A DNA stretch of 64,000 nucleotides, from positions 84,187,943-84,251,942 of the forward strand of contig CM071936.1 in the NCBI GenBank assembly GCA_016081115.2, read 5' to 3'. Shown here one piece after another: positions 32,743 through 44,157 of this stretch (its first letter is position 1; each line of letters opens with the position of its first letter). The stretch is from Rehmannia glutinosa (Eukaryota; Streptophyta; Magnoliopsida; Lamiales; Orobanchaceae). Position numbers and translations under genes: made by a program. The notes beneath the pieces were generated by a model that was given only the letters and a program-made list of their open reading frames with translations, was not told where the DNA came from and made no database searches.

Positions 32743-32980
32743 CTCTTCTTTCTCTCTTAGTAATGTTCTTTTAGTAGAATGGCTTAAGTTCAATTTGATA
32801 AGTGTTAGCCAACTTTGTGACTCAAATTATAATGTTGTTTTTAATAAAGAAAAATGCCTTATTTCCAAAAATGATAAAATTATTTGCGAAGCAATTAGAA
32901 AAGGCAATCTTTACAAAATTTGTACAAGTGATTTGGTTAGTCAAAATGTTTCTTGTCTCTTGTCGCCAATAATGATTTAA
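32591..32980 (+). pseudogene. Element C protease and linker to integrase
   Basis: The 129-codon frame has KWLMDSGCSRHMTGKRELF with the catalytic D-S-G intact, MVMFGNGKGRILGNGEIG, and NVLLVEWLKFNLISVSQLCDSNYNVVFN, the linker shared by copia elements. It lies in the +1 frame relative to gag, so the gag frame overlaps it by about 150 bp. I read that as a frameshift mutation, since element D and B do not share the arrangement. Confidence 0.82.
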
Positions 32981-34051
32981 CTAGCTTATGGCATAGGCGA
33001 CTTGGACATGTTGGATACAAAAATTTGCAAACTATTTACAAAAACCAACATGTAAAAAGACTACCCAAATTGAATTTTGAAAATCTTGGCTTATGTGACA
33101 CTTGTCAAAAGAACAAATTAGTTAAGAATAGTTTTAAGCCCAAAAATCAAATTTCCACTACCAAACCCCTACAAATGCTTCATCTTGATTTGTATGGGGA
33201 TATTGGTACGGCAAGTCTAAGTGGAAAACATTACACTTTTGTTATAGTTGATGATTTTTCTAGATATACTTGGGCTCTATTTCTTACAAATAAAAGCGAT
33301 CTTTAATGAGTTTGTTAAGTTGTGTAGACTCATTGAAAATGAAAAGGAAGATACTATTAAGTCCATTCGAAGTGATCGAGGTGGAGAATTTGACGGCAAA
33401 TTTAGAGTCTTTTGTGAAACCAAGGGATATAGTCATAATTTTTTGGCTCCAAGGACACCTCAACAAAATGGAGTAGCCGAAAGGAAGAATCGGACACTTC
33501 AAGAAATGAGTCGGTCCATGCTCAATGAATTTTCACTTCCAAAATATTTTTGGGCCGAAGCCGTAAGTACCGCTTGTTATGTCATTAATCGAGTTTATAT
33601 TCGTCCTAAAATGAATAAAACTCCATATGAGCTTTGGAAAGGAAGAACTCCAAATATTAGTTATTTCAAAATATTTGGATGTAAATGTTTTATTTTGAAT
33701 ACTAAGGATCAATTAGACAAACTTGATCCTAAGGCCGATGAAGGAATATTTATGCGGTATTCAATCAAAAGCAAAGCATATCGAGTTTACAATAAGACTA
33801 GAGGGGTTGTTGAAGAATCTATCCATGTCAAATTCAATGAAGCTTCGGGTGTTGAAATGATACCCAATGATGAAAGTGATGAAGAGGATATCGTTGAAAC
33901 CATTGTTCAAGATGAAACTCAAAATGATCAACCTTCAAGCTCAAATGTTTCTCAAGAAGATAAAGGTGATACTTCGAATCTTCCCGTAGCATTGAAATTT
34001 AAGGAGATCACCCAAAAGATCTTATTATTGGTGATCCCCTTGATAAAGTAA
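32953..34051 (+). pseudogene. Element C integrase
   Basis: Two frames. 32953-33306: LWHRRLGHVGYKNLQ, CDTCQKNKLVK (zinc domain), MLHLDLYGDIG, IVDDFSRYTWALF. 33248-34051, after a frameshift at about 33290: SIRSDRGGEFDGKF, APRTPQQNGVAERKNRTLQEM with the catalytic glutamate, YFWAEAVSTACYVINR, YFKIFGCKCFIL, and an acidic tail (NDESDEEDIVET). All catalytic residues of the D,D-35-E core are present, so one frameshift is the only visible defect in the core. Confidence 0.88.
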
Positions 34052-34857
34052 TGACTCGAGGAAAATTTTGCCGAGAAAGCTCTTATATCTCAAAAAGAGC
34101 CTAAAAATGCTAAGGAAGCCATTGAAGATAAGGATTGGTTTTTAGAAATGCAAGAGGAGTTGAATCAATTTGAAAGGAATGATGTATGGGAATTAGTACC
34201 TTGTCCTCCATCTCAAACCATTATTGGTACAAAATGGGTATTTCGAACAAGCTCGATGACCAAGGCAATATTGTTCAAACAAAGCAAGGTTAGTAGCTCA
34301 AGGTTATTGTCAAGAAGAAGGTATTGATTATGATGAAACATTTGCACCGTAGCACGTTTAGAAGCTATTCGTATTTTACTTGCCTATTCTTGTTTTAAAA
34401 ATTTCAAGCTTTACCAAATGGATGTAAAATCCGCATTTTTAAATGGTATTATTCAAGAAGAAGTCTATGTAAAACAACCTCCGGGGTTTGAAAATTTTTC
34501 TAGGCCTAATGATGTTTATAGACTTAAAAGGCCTTATATGGTTTGAAACAAGCACCCCGTGCATGGTATGATAGACTTAGCTCTTTTCTTTTGCAAAATG
34601 GTTTTACAAGAGGTAAAGTTGACACTACTCTCTTTGTTTTTGAAAAAGGGCAAGATTGCTTATTAGTGCAAATTTATGTTGATGATATTATTTTTGGTGC
34701 TACTAATGAATCCTTGTACAAGAAATTTTCTAAGTTGATGCAAGGTGAATTTGAAATGAGCATGATGGGGAGCTCAACTTCTTCCTTGGACTTCAAATTA
34801 AGCAATGCCAAGAAGGAATTTATATTTCTCAATCAAAATATACAAAGGAGCTTTTGA
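34052..34857 (+). pseudogene. Element C reverse transcriptase
   Basis: Frames change at about 34250, 34350 and 34540. Recognisable blocks: EAIEDKDWFLEMQEELNQFERN, GTKWVFR, YDETFAPV, YQMDVKSAFLNGIIQEEVY, LKQAPRAWYDRLSSFLL, LVQIYVDDIIFGATN (intact catalytic box, about 34675-34710), FEMSMMG. A further shift falls after MMG in the conserved E-L-x-F-F-L-G block. Confidence 0.87.
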
Positions 34858-35607
34858 AGAAATTTGGCATTGAAGAAGGAAGAACCGTCTCTACCCCAAT
34901 GGCAACAAATGTCAAGATTGACAAAGATGAAAAAGGCAAGTCGGTTGATGAATCCAAATATAGAGGTATGATTGGTAGTTTACTTTATTTAACCGCAAGT
35001 AGACCGGACATTCTTCATGCCGTATGCCTATGTGCTCGTTTTCAAAGCAATCCCAAAGAATCGCATATGAGTGCCGTTAAAAGGATTTTTCGATATTTGA
35101 AAGGCACTATTCAATATGGTTTATTCTATCCAAAGAATGAAAATATTTCTCTTAAAGGTTATAGTGATTCGGACTATGCGGAAATATTGATGATCGGAAA
35201 AGTACTTCGGATCATGTCAATTTTTAGCGATTGCCTAGTATCTTGGTTTTCAAAGAAACAAAATTGTGTTTCACTTTCAACGGCCGAAGCCGAATATATT
35301 TCCTGGCATTTTGTTGTACACAACTTCTTTGATGAAACAAACTTTAGCGGATTATAAATGTTCTTTTGAAAATCTTCCTATCTTTTGTGATAACATATCC
35401 GCTATAAATATTATGCAAAATCCGGTTCATCATAACCGTACTAAACATATTGAGATTCGACATCATTTTCTAAGGGATTGTGTCTCAAAACGAAAAATTG
35501 AGATATCTTTTGTACCATCTCAAGATCAATTAGCGGACATTTTTACAAAACCGCTATCTTCCGAGACTTTTGCATCGATGAGCTCGGTTAGGCATAATGC
35601 ATATTGA
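34854..35607 (+). pseudogene. Element C RNase H
   Basis: 34854-35357: MKKFGIEEGRTVSTPM, YRGMIGSLLYLTASRPDILHAV, YLKGTIQYGLFYPK, GYSDSDYAEILM, SWFSKKQNCVSLSTAEAEYIS. 35266-35607 continues in another frame: FENLPIFCDNISAINIMQNP, HIEIRHHFLRDCVS, QDQLADIFTKPLSSETF, ending at TGA 35605-35607, near the natural end of pol. Confidence 0.87.
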
Positions 35608-35726
35608 ATTAGGCTTACGTTTGCATTTTGCACATTTTTAAAACTTAGGGCGAAAAATCGGATTTTTGGTTGAAAATTCGATTTTGGAAAAAGCGACAGA
35701 CAGAAAATGGTGAAAGGGTTGAGGGC

Positions 35727-35785
35727 AACTGGTCGCCCTCAACGTCGACCGGTCGCCCTCAACCTCGACCGGTCGCCCTAAGCAT
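35727..35785 (+). repeat. Three copies of a 21-bp CCGGTCGCCCTCAA repeat
   Basis: The units read ACTGGTCGCCCTCAACGTCG, ACCGGTCGCCCTCAACCTCG and ACCGGTCGCCCTAAGC. They share the palindromic core CGACCGGTCG with the C and D LTRs. Confidence 0.85.
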
Positions 35786-36428
35786 AAAATTGGATTAAAA
35801 TGGTTCTGTCTTCAGCATTCGCAAATTTAACATATTTTGGTCATTTTTCGTCCCCTTTGCCAAAATCACTAAAATTTCACTTCAAATGTATTTTCTTGTA
35901 TATGTTTCATTTTTTGGACTTCATTAAGCTCGATTATCATCATCATTTCTCATCTTTACCAAATAAATGGTAAGAATTCTACTCCATTTGCTCAATTGGG
36001 TTGAACCCTTGAGATTTGACTTATTTGCAAAATTCTTGATGCTAGTTTCATATGAATGTGATGAGCTTAATATTTATGATGTATTGAATGTTGTTTGAAC
36101 TGAATTGGTGATGAAAATTTTTGGCTTAAATGAATTTCAAAGGCGTTATATACTTCTAGTTTTATTCGACGCACGCCAAGTGTTCGACAAAATGTTTCAA
36201 TGAAAAATTCATCACCTACGTGATTCTCTCGATTTGAAAAGTCATATAAGTTTATAGAGATCATGTTTTATCAATCAATTGAGCTTTTGCAAGTCAATTG
36301 ATCAACTTTTCCCTTTTATTTGGAATTTAAGCTTCAATTTTCAATAAGCTCGATAAATCGATAAAATTGCGCACTTTGATATGAATATATGATGTTTTTA
36401 TCGTGCTAACATTCTTTTTGATGATTCC

Positions 36429-36868
36429 AAAGGGGGAGAAATAGGAAAAATGCTCATACGCTCAAAGAAGCGAAAATAAGCTTGCAAGAAAAGCTATAAG
36501 CTAGGGCTCTTGAAAGCCATAAGCTGTGAACAATCCTTAGTTCATTTGATGTATTGTGGACTTTTATGCTTGACTAATGATGTTTTGTGACAAGGGGAGC
36601 TTATAAGCTCATGGAATTCTAGCTTAAGTTGTGAAAGCTAAGCTTTTAGCTTTTAGTTGTTGCTTGTATACTTGTTCTTTATATGCATGTTGATAGGGGG
36701 AGCTTGTGCAAAAATAATTTTGAAAAATCTTTGCTCCTATCCTTGTGTGCTTGTACTTATGATGTATCTTGTTTTGAATTGATTGTTGTTTTAAGACCGG
36801 AAAATTTGTTTTGTTATAAAATCGACCTTCTAAAATTGTTTTGGTTTGTAATCATCAAAAAGGGGGAG
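36429..36868 (+). other. Multiple polypurine tracts of element C
   Basis: AAAGGGGGAGAAA at 36429-36441, AAGGGGAG at 36592-36599, ATAGGGGGAG at 36693-36702, and AAAAAGGGGGAG at 36857-36868 next to the 3' LTR. Repeated tracts of this kind are a Sirevirus mark. The last is the functional plus-strand primer. Confidence 0.85.
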
Positions 36869-36870
36869 TT

Positions 36871-38165
36871 TGTTAGATAAATGTTTTTATCAAGATTTTG
36901 ATGATTTTGTTTTATTAAGTTTTTATACCAAAACAATATTTTTATATGTTGTCCAAATACTCCTAAAATGATTTAAAATGCTTTTACTAATTTTTGGAGT
37001 ACTTCTTAGAGTTTTTAATTTGATAAAAATTGGACAACACTTTTGATGGTTTTGTTTAAATTTGTTTTTACACCAAAACTATGTTTATAAATGTTGTCTA
37101 AATACTCCCAAATGATTTAAAATGTTTTTACTAATTTTTTGGAGTATTTCTTGAAGTTTATTTTTGAAAAAAAATCGGACAACATTTCAAAGGGGAGGTC
37201 GACCGGTCGCCCAAAGTGGTCGACCGGTACCTGAAGATAAGAAACTCGAAACAGAACTTACAGGTCTTGAAAAAAGAGGGAGGGGGACCGGTCGCACCCC
37301 ACCTCGACCGGTCGCACCCCCCTGCAACCCCTACCAGGATCGCACTATTTTTTAAAAATGGTCGAAATCTTCAACAGGGCAACCGATCGCCCTATGTTAT
37401 TTTTGACAAAATTCCAATCATTGCAATCTTTGACAGCAAGATTTGCTTTTCAATTTTGTACAATATTTCTACATCTTGTGATCTTCTTTTTGTAGACAAA
37501 AGTGAAGATAGAGGAGCCTATGTTGGTGAAGCTTCCCTGTAAATAGAGGATGAATTGAAGACACAATATATAACACATACAAGCAAAATACACAACAAGA
37601 AATCTGCAAATTGTTCAAGCTTTCATTTTTACATTCTTGTTGTAATAGCCTAAGTACTTTCACTTGCACATCTTTGAGGTCTAGGCTTTTTGATTCTTGA
37701 TTACACTTGCACTCAATCTTTGTATTGGTTTTATAGAGTTGTAATCTTGAATTTTGTCCATCATTCAACACAAGACATCCTTGTGAGTATTCTTGTGGTA
37801 AGAATACACTTGGGTGATTAAGGTGATAGGTGTTTGAAGAGTGTGGTACTCTTCAAAGGTGGTGAAGGAAGATTGTGGTAATCTCCTTGAAGGTGTTGTA
37901 AGAGGATTGTGGTGATCCTCAAGGTGTTGTATTAATTGTGGTAATTAATAAAATCTTTTTTCTTTTTGAAATCCATCCCGGAGATACTGGGGTGGTAGAG
38001 GATTAGGAATTAGGTGGGTTGAACCTTTTTAAATCAACGAGTGTTGTTTAATTTCCGCATTTACATTCTTGTAATTTACTTGTTGATTCGAAAAAGAGGG
38101 TGATTTGCGAAAAATCGGCATAATCTATTCACCCCCTCTAGATTATCGTAGCCACTTGGACTAAC
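36871..38165 (+). repeat. Element C 3' LTR
   Basis: TGTTAGATAA to GGACTAAC, about 1295 bp; the terminal A appears lost. It holds four CGACCGGTCGC-type motifs (37199-37313) and the five-hairpin array at 37787-37950, the same as in the 5' LTR. Confidence 0.92.
37787..37950 (+). other. Array of five hairpins with constant GTGGT loop (C 3' LTR)
   Basis: The same five hairpins as at 30518-30681, with no difference that I can see in stems or loops. Confidence 0.85.
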
Positions 38166-39670
38166 GACCGCATGGCCATCACCGCAACGGAAGAAACAAC
38201 TCAAGTTTGGGAGGTGTTTAAAGCATTATTTGCTTTGAAATTGAACGGATGGAGAGGCACCAGGCCTCTATGGACATGAGATCGGATAACGAGATGCCAA
38301 CCTTCTGCGACTTGAGAGGCATAATAGTCGAATCGGGAATGGTGGCAACAACAAGAAACAATGCGTGTGGAACAAGCTAGATATTTGAAACATTGTTCAA
38401 CAAGGCTGCCTTGGTATGGAGAGTCGAGAATCTTGATGCAAAAACGAAATTGAGAGAACACATTGAGCACATGCATGAAGCTCACACTGTCGAGATAAAG
38501 TCACTGCGTGAGCAAAATAAGAGTGATCTCCAGCGTATGGAAGAAAACATGGATAGAAAATTCAGCCTTCTCATGGGTGAGATGAAGCTAATTTAGCAGA
38601 GTCCAACGTTACTCGCTCTCCGAATTTCGTGCCGCATACACCGCAGCGGACTCGGCGAACTCGGCTATCGGTGGCTCGACTTCTTGCTTGCCAAGATATG
38701 TTTCAGTGTTCCTCTCTCCTTTGATGATGCCAAAAAGGGGGAAGAGGAATACTTTAAAGTGCTAAAGAGATCTGAAGCTGAAAAGGAGGAAGCGATTGTG
38801 AAGGAAAAGACAGTGAGAAGTGTCAAAACAAAATAAAGGAAAGTCCGTTGAGGAAGGATCGAAAAATGTGACCTTGATGATTGCACATACCCCCAACAAG
38901 GTCTTGTCACAACGATATTATCGCAGCAAACTCCCAGTGACTCGCCACTCCAACACTCTGCTATATCTATGGCTGAAAAGAGAAAGACAATTGAAGCGGG
39001 GATGGAGGAAGTGGAAGGAAGAATGGATGCCCGAGTTATGAACATCTTGAAACAACATGGAGACATTCCGGTGAGAGAGACACTTATGCCATCTCGGATG
39101 TCGGGACCGAGCCACGATCGATTGATGAATTTAAAATGCTCGCATCCGAAGGATACTTTGCAAACATGTCTATGGCTCAAGCTTGGGACTTATCTTGGGA
39201 AAAGGGTCTCACGTTATGTGAAGAAGGTGAAAGCGACGGACTACCTGATCCTCTGCTTTGCTCACTCCGTGATCACTCAATTTGGAAAGAAGAAGACCCA
39301 GACAATACACGCCCGAGGTAGAGTAGAGGAAGAAGTAGTGGTGGAGGAAGAGGTTTCGGACCTAGGCCTCCCCAAAAACATTGAGTCGTAGATCCGGCAA
39401 GAAAGGAGGGATCTCTTTGGTGGTCTTGACCAAGTAGCCAATTTGCAAGTGGCTAAAAGCAATGCTTGAGTATGCGAAAAGAATAGAAGAAGAAAATAAG
39501 AGACAAACCCAGCTATGGGAGGAAAGAAAAAGAGAGATTAAGAAGAGATGAAGTGCCGGAAAGCATATGAAAAGAAGAAGAAGGTGGAGATGAGAAAAAG
39601 AGAAGAAGACCGAAGATGACAGAATTGAGGAAGATGAAAGAAGGAGGTAGCGAATGAGATGAAGTGTTGC
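38166..39670 (+). pseudogene. ORF3 of B1, C-terminal part
   Basis: After element C, ORF3 continues: coiled-coil LREHIEHMHEAHTVEIKSLRE and MEENMDRKFSLLMGEMKLI (38393-38596), LSFDDAKKGEEEYF, MAEKRKTIEAGMEEVEGRMDARVMNI (38969-39050), NMSMAQAWDLSWEKGLTLCEEG (39136-39240), acidic VEEEVVVEEEVSDLGLPKN, and a final KRIEEENKRQTQLWEERK-type coiled coil to about 39560. Frame changes are frequent. PPT-like AAAAAGGGGGAAG lies inside it at about 38730-38742. Confidence 0.65.
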
Positions 39671-39930
39671 TGTCCACCCCTTCATGTATTTTACTATGTA
39701 AATACATACTATGTAAGTCTTTTGCAATAAAGTCAAATTCTTTATTTTTTTTGTGTTGACAAATGTTTGCTCTGATACACTTTGTAAACAATGTAAAAGA
39801 ACAAGAATGTTATAATCAATAAAAGGATTGATTCTACGCATACATTCTATGTGAATGTACTATCTGTATGTATCTTTGCTATTTACATTTTGAATGTTTT
39901 AAGTTTTGGCATCATCAAAAAGGGGGAAAT
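39671..39930 (+). other. 3' untranslated region and polypurine tract of B1
   Basis: No gene. AAAAAGGGGGAAAT at 39917-39930, next to LTR 2, is the plus-strand primer. GGCATCATCAAAAAGGGGG is repeated in sense in B2 (52261-52279) and resembles the C tract. Confidence 0.85.
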
Positions 39931-41489
39931 TGTTGGGAAATTTATTGTTTAGATTTTGATGAATGCCATGTAAAACTTAGATTTTTTGTTGTAAACTGAA
40001 TTGTAATAAATAGGGCTGGTCAAGCTGAGTTAAGTCAGCTATGCCCAAACATGCAAAGAAGATAACTCGGAGACTAGAAGGAAGACTCATTGGAAGACAG
40101 TGAGTATGGCAAAGAAGAAAGACAGAACTCGATCAAGGAGCAACTAAGATGCAGCTGAGAGGAGTATCAGTCAAGTCAACTCAAGATAAGCCAAGTCTCA
40201 AGTTGAAGTGACAGAAGAGTCATCCAATGATTGGAAGCTGACTCTAATTCACCTGGGGAAAAAAAGGAAATGCAGTCAAGTCGAGATAACTGAAAAAGAT
40301 CTGTTGCACAGAAATCAAGAGAATTACTTAAACAAGTAATATCTCCATGCTACCTTTCTCGAAGTGCACAGACCCAGAAAGCGTGCAAAAGGAATAAACC
40401 AATGGGAAGAACTACACCGTGTCAGAACTCTAAAAAGCTGAAGAACAATTCATACGAGGAAATGGCAATTCCAATGACTGCAACAAGACAAGCCAACGAC
40501 CACAATTGACTTTCAAAAATAAGCCTATCTCTTCAACGGGCAGATTTTTGAAAGATCAATATAAAAGGCTGAGGAATAACTCTGAGAAAAGGTTACGTAG
40601 ATTACAGAGGTTACCTTGACCATACAAGCAAGAAAGAAACATTTTGTAACCTGAAATATTCTCAAGTTATTAAACGCTCAATCCTCAAGCCTACACTACG
40701 AAGAACATCAATCCAACACTTACCTGTGAAGGAAAGATAACTTCAATCAGTTGAAGAGGAAATTACTGAAGAATCAAGGGGTCTACATTCCACAAATGAT
40801 TGTAGGAAGGTTCAAGGTTGAACCAAGTCTTGAGCTTTTGGAGGGCTTAGTGATCAAATCCAAAGAGCTTGAGCAAGTGGGCTGTAGTAGCAAGGCAGCT
40901 GCCCTGTGAAGAAGCTGAGTCGTACGAGAAGCCAACTGAGTGATCAAGGCATCTCCAGACTGAGTCCCAAAGGATCAAGTCACTTGTGTGATCAAGACTT
41001 GTATCCGGGTTTACCACTTTGTATCTTGATCAATACCTAGTGGATTCCTCCGGGGAGTTGGAGAAGAGAGGAGTAGAAGAATTACCCCATCTTCGAACCT
41101 CTATAAAAACTTATCGTGTCTTTTACATTTCAAGACTTTAATTCCTGCATCTTATTTGTTTAAATCTGTGACATATTTGCTATCCAACTGATAATTTCTA
41201 AGTACTAAATCAAACTTTATATCTCCGCTTAACCATAATTAAGGGTGTTAATTCTTCCAATAAATCAAACCACGGTTGAGCTAATTCGGTTTTAACGAGT
41301 TATTCTATCAACAACTCGATCAGTCTGTTGAGTGACTAACTCTCTTGATTAACTAAATTGGCTGTCCACCAAGACACACAGTTGTGTAGTATCAACTCTG
41401 AACTTTTAAAAGGACTAAATAGAAAAATTTGGTAAGGTTTATTCAACCCCCCCTTCTAAACCTTACACTCACACCCCTTGGGACCTACA
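39931..41489 (+). repeat. Element B LTR 2 (middle LTR)
   Basis: About 1.56 kb, TGTTGGG to ACCTACA. It carries a private deletion of about 20 bp after AACTTAG (39980), absent from LTR 1 and 3. In many places it keeps CTG or CAG where LTR 1 and LTR 3 read CCG, TCG or CG, so it is closest to the likely original. TATAAAAG is at 40560-40567. Confidence 0.93.
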
Positions 41490-41490
41490 A

Positions 41491-41510
41491 ATGGTATCGA
41501 GCGGTTGGTT
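41491..41510 (+). other. Primer binding site of B2
   Basis: ATGGTATCGAGCGGTTGG follows LTR 2. It equals the Met-type site with the A of CAG missing (TCGAG for TCAGAG), one of the CAG-to-CG differences seen throughout B. Confidence 0.8.
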
Positions 41511-41615
41511 CATTGAGCCTTCCGCACTGGTTACTGAACTAGATCTCCAAACTTTTCAAAGTTTGCTTTTGTACTTAAATTTTCAAAACTCCTTTTATAA
41601 TTAAAATTTATTATC

Positions 41616-43910
41616 ATGGAAGCAAATTTGACACGTATTCCCATGTTCACAATTGAAGAATTTGATGATTGGAAAATTCGTATGCGAGCTCACCTATCAA
41701 AGATTACATGATGAGATGTGGATAGTGATAGAGGATGGGCCATTGCAAATCTTAAAGGTGAACATAGTTTGTAAGAAGAGTGCGGTGAAGGTGGAGAGGA
41801 TGTTGCCCATAGACCACTATGGTTGAAAAACCAAGAACCGAATGGACAAATGATGACAGAAAAAGATACAACCTGGACAATGTAGCCAAGGACATCCTTT
41901 ACAAAACCTTGGACAAAGCCATGTTCAATAAAGTCAAATCATGCAAAACGGCTAAAGAAATGTGGGACAAACTAACATTGATTTGTGAAGGCTCGGAGCA
42001 AATCAAAGAAAATAAATTATCGGTGGCTGTACAAAAATTTGAGAATATCAAAATGATCGCAGGAGAAAACTTGGATCAACTGGATGCTCGGTTCACATAA
42101 ATCACTAACGAGCTATCTGCACTTGGAAAGGAATATACACAGAAGGAAATGTGTATGAAGATCCTAAAAAGTCTCCTAATCGAATGGGAAATGAAGGTCA
42201 TGCCACTAAGACATTCCATGGACCTATCGAAGACCTCCAACCATGAACTATTCTCGGATCTCAAAGCCTACGAATTTGAAATGAGAAGAAAAGATCGAGG
42301 AAGAGACAGTTGTACCTAAAACAAGCGCTCTAATTGTTAAGATGGAAAGAGAGCCGAGGTCAAAGAAGTCATTGATCCGAAGAAATAGCTACGATGGTTA
42401 AAAGGTTCAACAAGTTCTTCAATAAGAACTACAAGAGAGGCAAGGGCGAATCTTCCGGAAGACACTCAACTCCCTCCAAGTCAAGGGAAGATAGGCCAAC
42501 CAAGAGAACAGATCATCAAAAAGTCAATATCAAAGGGCTGACAATCCAAGAATGGAAAGAGCTAATCAAAAGGTTGAATATCTATCTGAACTCAGGCAAC
42601 CAGGTCACTATGCCATTATTTGCCCATATCCTGTAGTCAACAAATACGAATGAAGAAGAAAGAAAGGTCTTGAGAGAAAGAAGACAAGAAAAGAAAAAAG
42701 GCAATGTTGGCTGCAGAAAATGCCGAGTCAAAAGACATAGCCGAGTCGAGAGTAGTGAAGCCGACTACTCAAGTTACTCGAAGAAGAAGCCCTGATCCGT
42801 TTGATGGCCAAGGAACAAGATCAACCTGACCAAGAAGATGAGGTACACTCCAACTCATCAAACTCGTTTCTAGTGATAGTGATGTGACACACACACTTCA
42901 TCACCCACTGATCTTTATGATTCATTAGGCAAAATGATGAAAGATTTTGAACACATTAAATCCTCACACACACTACTAAATGAGGAAAACATCCTACTCA
43001 AGAGCCAAAACTCACAGCTGACTAAGGAGCTGAGTACTCTAAGTCAAATAGCTGATGAGAATGAAAGTTTAAAGGTTGAAAATGCCAAGCTAATAGCAGA
43101 AATAGCTGCCATAGAAAAGAGGGAGAATGACCTCAAAAATGTGATTGCCTCATTCACTAAGGCATCTAAATCATTGGATGATCTTATTATGAGTCAAAGA
43201 GAATGTGGAGACAAGACAGGCTTAGGATTTAATTCCTCTGTGCTATGTCAAACTCCAAAAGTAATTTTGGAAAAAGGATCTTCAAGCAATGAAGAGTCTA
43301 AAAATCCAAAACTCCAAAGGGTGCACACACATTCACTCCAAAGCACAATTACAAGCAAACTAGCCTTGGTTATAAAGGAAAAGGAAAAACATCCATTGAG
43401 TGCTACTGAAAGGACAAATGAGAAGAGATTGATCGAGTTCCTCGGCAAACTCCAAATAGAAAATACTCGTAAAGAAGAGAAACAGAGCTACCAAAACCCC
43501 GAATATCTATAAAATAAATACAAATGATGGGAATGGTAGAAAATATCCAAGCCAAGCCGATTGGAATGATGTGAACTATCGGCAGATAGACTTATGGAAT
43601 ATAAGCTAAATGGCAAAGGCCTAGAACTCAAAAAAGGCCACTCCAAAAGTATAAGAGCTTTCATCGGACACATATGCACCTAGGCACTACACTCGGAGAC
43701 ACCACAATTACCCAAAGAAGGCGATTGCTAAAACATATACACAGCATACGAGACAAAAGAGACAATTTGTATGAACCTAAAATCCCAAGCAATTTGCCAA
43801 GATTGATTATGATTATGGCATTGATAGATGGCAACCCCTTAGAGTCAAATCATTTGGCTATAAGTTGATTGGATCATCTTACAATTCTATCCCCTCGGGA
43901 CCCCAGAACA
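41616..43910 (+). pseudogene. Element B2 gag
   Basis: ATG 41616 begins MEANLTRIPMFTIEEFDDWK. 41819-42100 is open: KPRTEWTNDDRKRYNLDNVAKDILYKT, EMWDKLTLICEGSEQIKENKL. 42394-42636 has the basic Arg/Lys-rich part and leads to a degenerate CCHC at about 42590-42640. 42934-43512 (192 codons) is a coiled coil (HTLLNEENILLKSQNSQLTKELSTL). The C-terminal Tyr/His-rich part is at 43540-43905. Less broken than B1. Confidence 0.82.
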
Positions 43911-44157
43911 ACTTAATTTCCTTGATTGCGAGTTCAAGGAATGTACAGTGAAGTGCCAAGGAACCTGGTACATGGATAGTGGGTCATTCCGGACATATGA
44001 CAGAAACAAGAAAAATCACAAAATTCAAGGAAGTTAAAGGATCAAAAGTTATATTTGGAGAAATGAAGCTCCAGGTGAAATAAGAGGCATTGGATCCATC
44101 AAGAGGAACGGATTAGAAATCACAGATGTTGCATATGTTGAAGGACTCAACTTCAAC
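43911..44157 (+). pseudogene. Element B2 protease
   Basis: GTWYMDSG is readable at about 43961-43983 (D-S-G triad), followed by SFRTYDR in a shifted frame where B1 reads CSGHMT. The rest, with IRGIGSIKRNGLEITDVAYVEGL, is close to B1. Confidence 0.72.

Larger units (their letters stand above)
35608..36870 (+). other. Element C 3' non-coding region
   Basis: No gene is supported over 1.26 kb. It contains three copies of a 21-bp unit (ACCGGTCGCCCTCAACCTCG) at about 35727-35785, palindromic AGCTTATAAGCT-like words at 36478-36660, and four polypurine tracts. Element D has the same elements on the minus strand at 53886-54990. Confidence 0.8.
29570..38165 (+). mobile_element. Element C: Sirevirus-type copia retrotransposon, inserted in B1 ORF3
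   Basis: The element is 8.6 kb with LTRs of about 1.33 and 1.30 kb starting TGTTAGATAAATG. It has a Met primer site, gag with two CCHC-type regions, protease, integrase, RT and RNase H, a 1.26 kb non-coding 3' region, and four polypurine tracts. It has no ORF3, unlike A and B, and belongs to another family. B2 carries the empty site. Confidence 0.93.

Noticed and set aside
39362..39841. Minus-strand open frame of 159 codons with hydrophobic stretches, membrane-protein-like
   Set aside because: It is the reverse of a Glu/Lys/Arg-rich coiled-coil part of ORF3 (GAA and AAG codons read back as TTC and CTT), so the hydrophobicity is an artefact.
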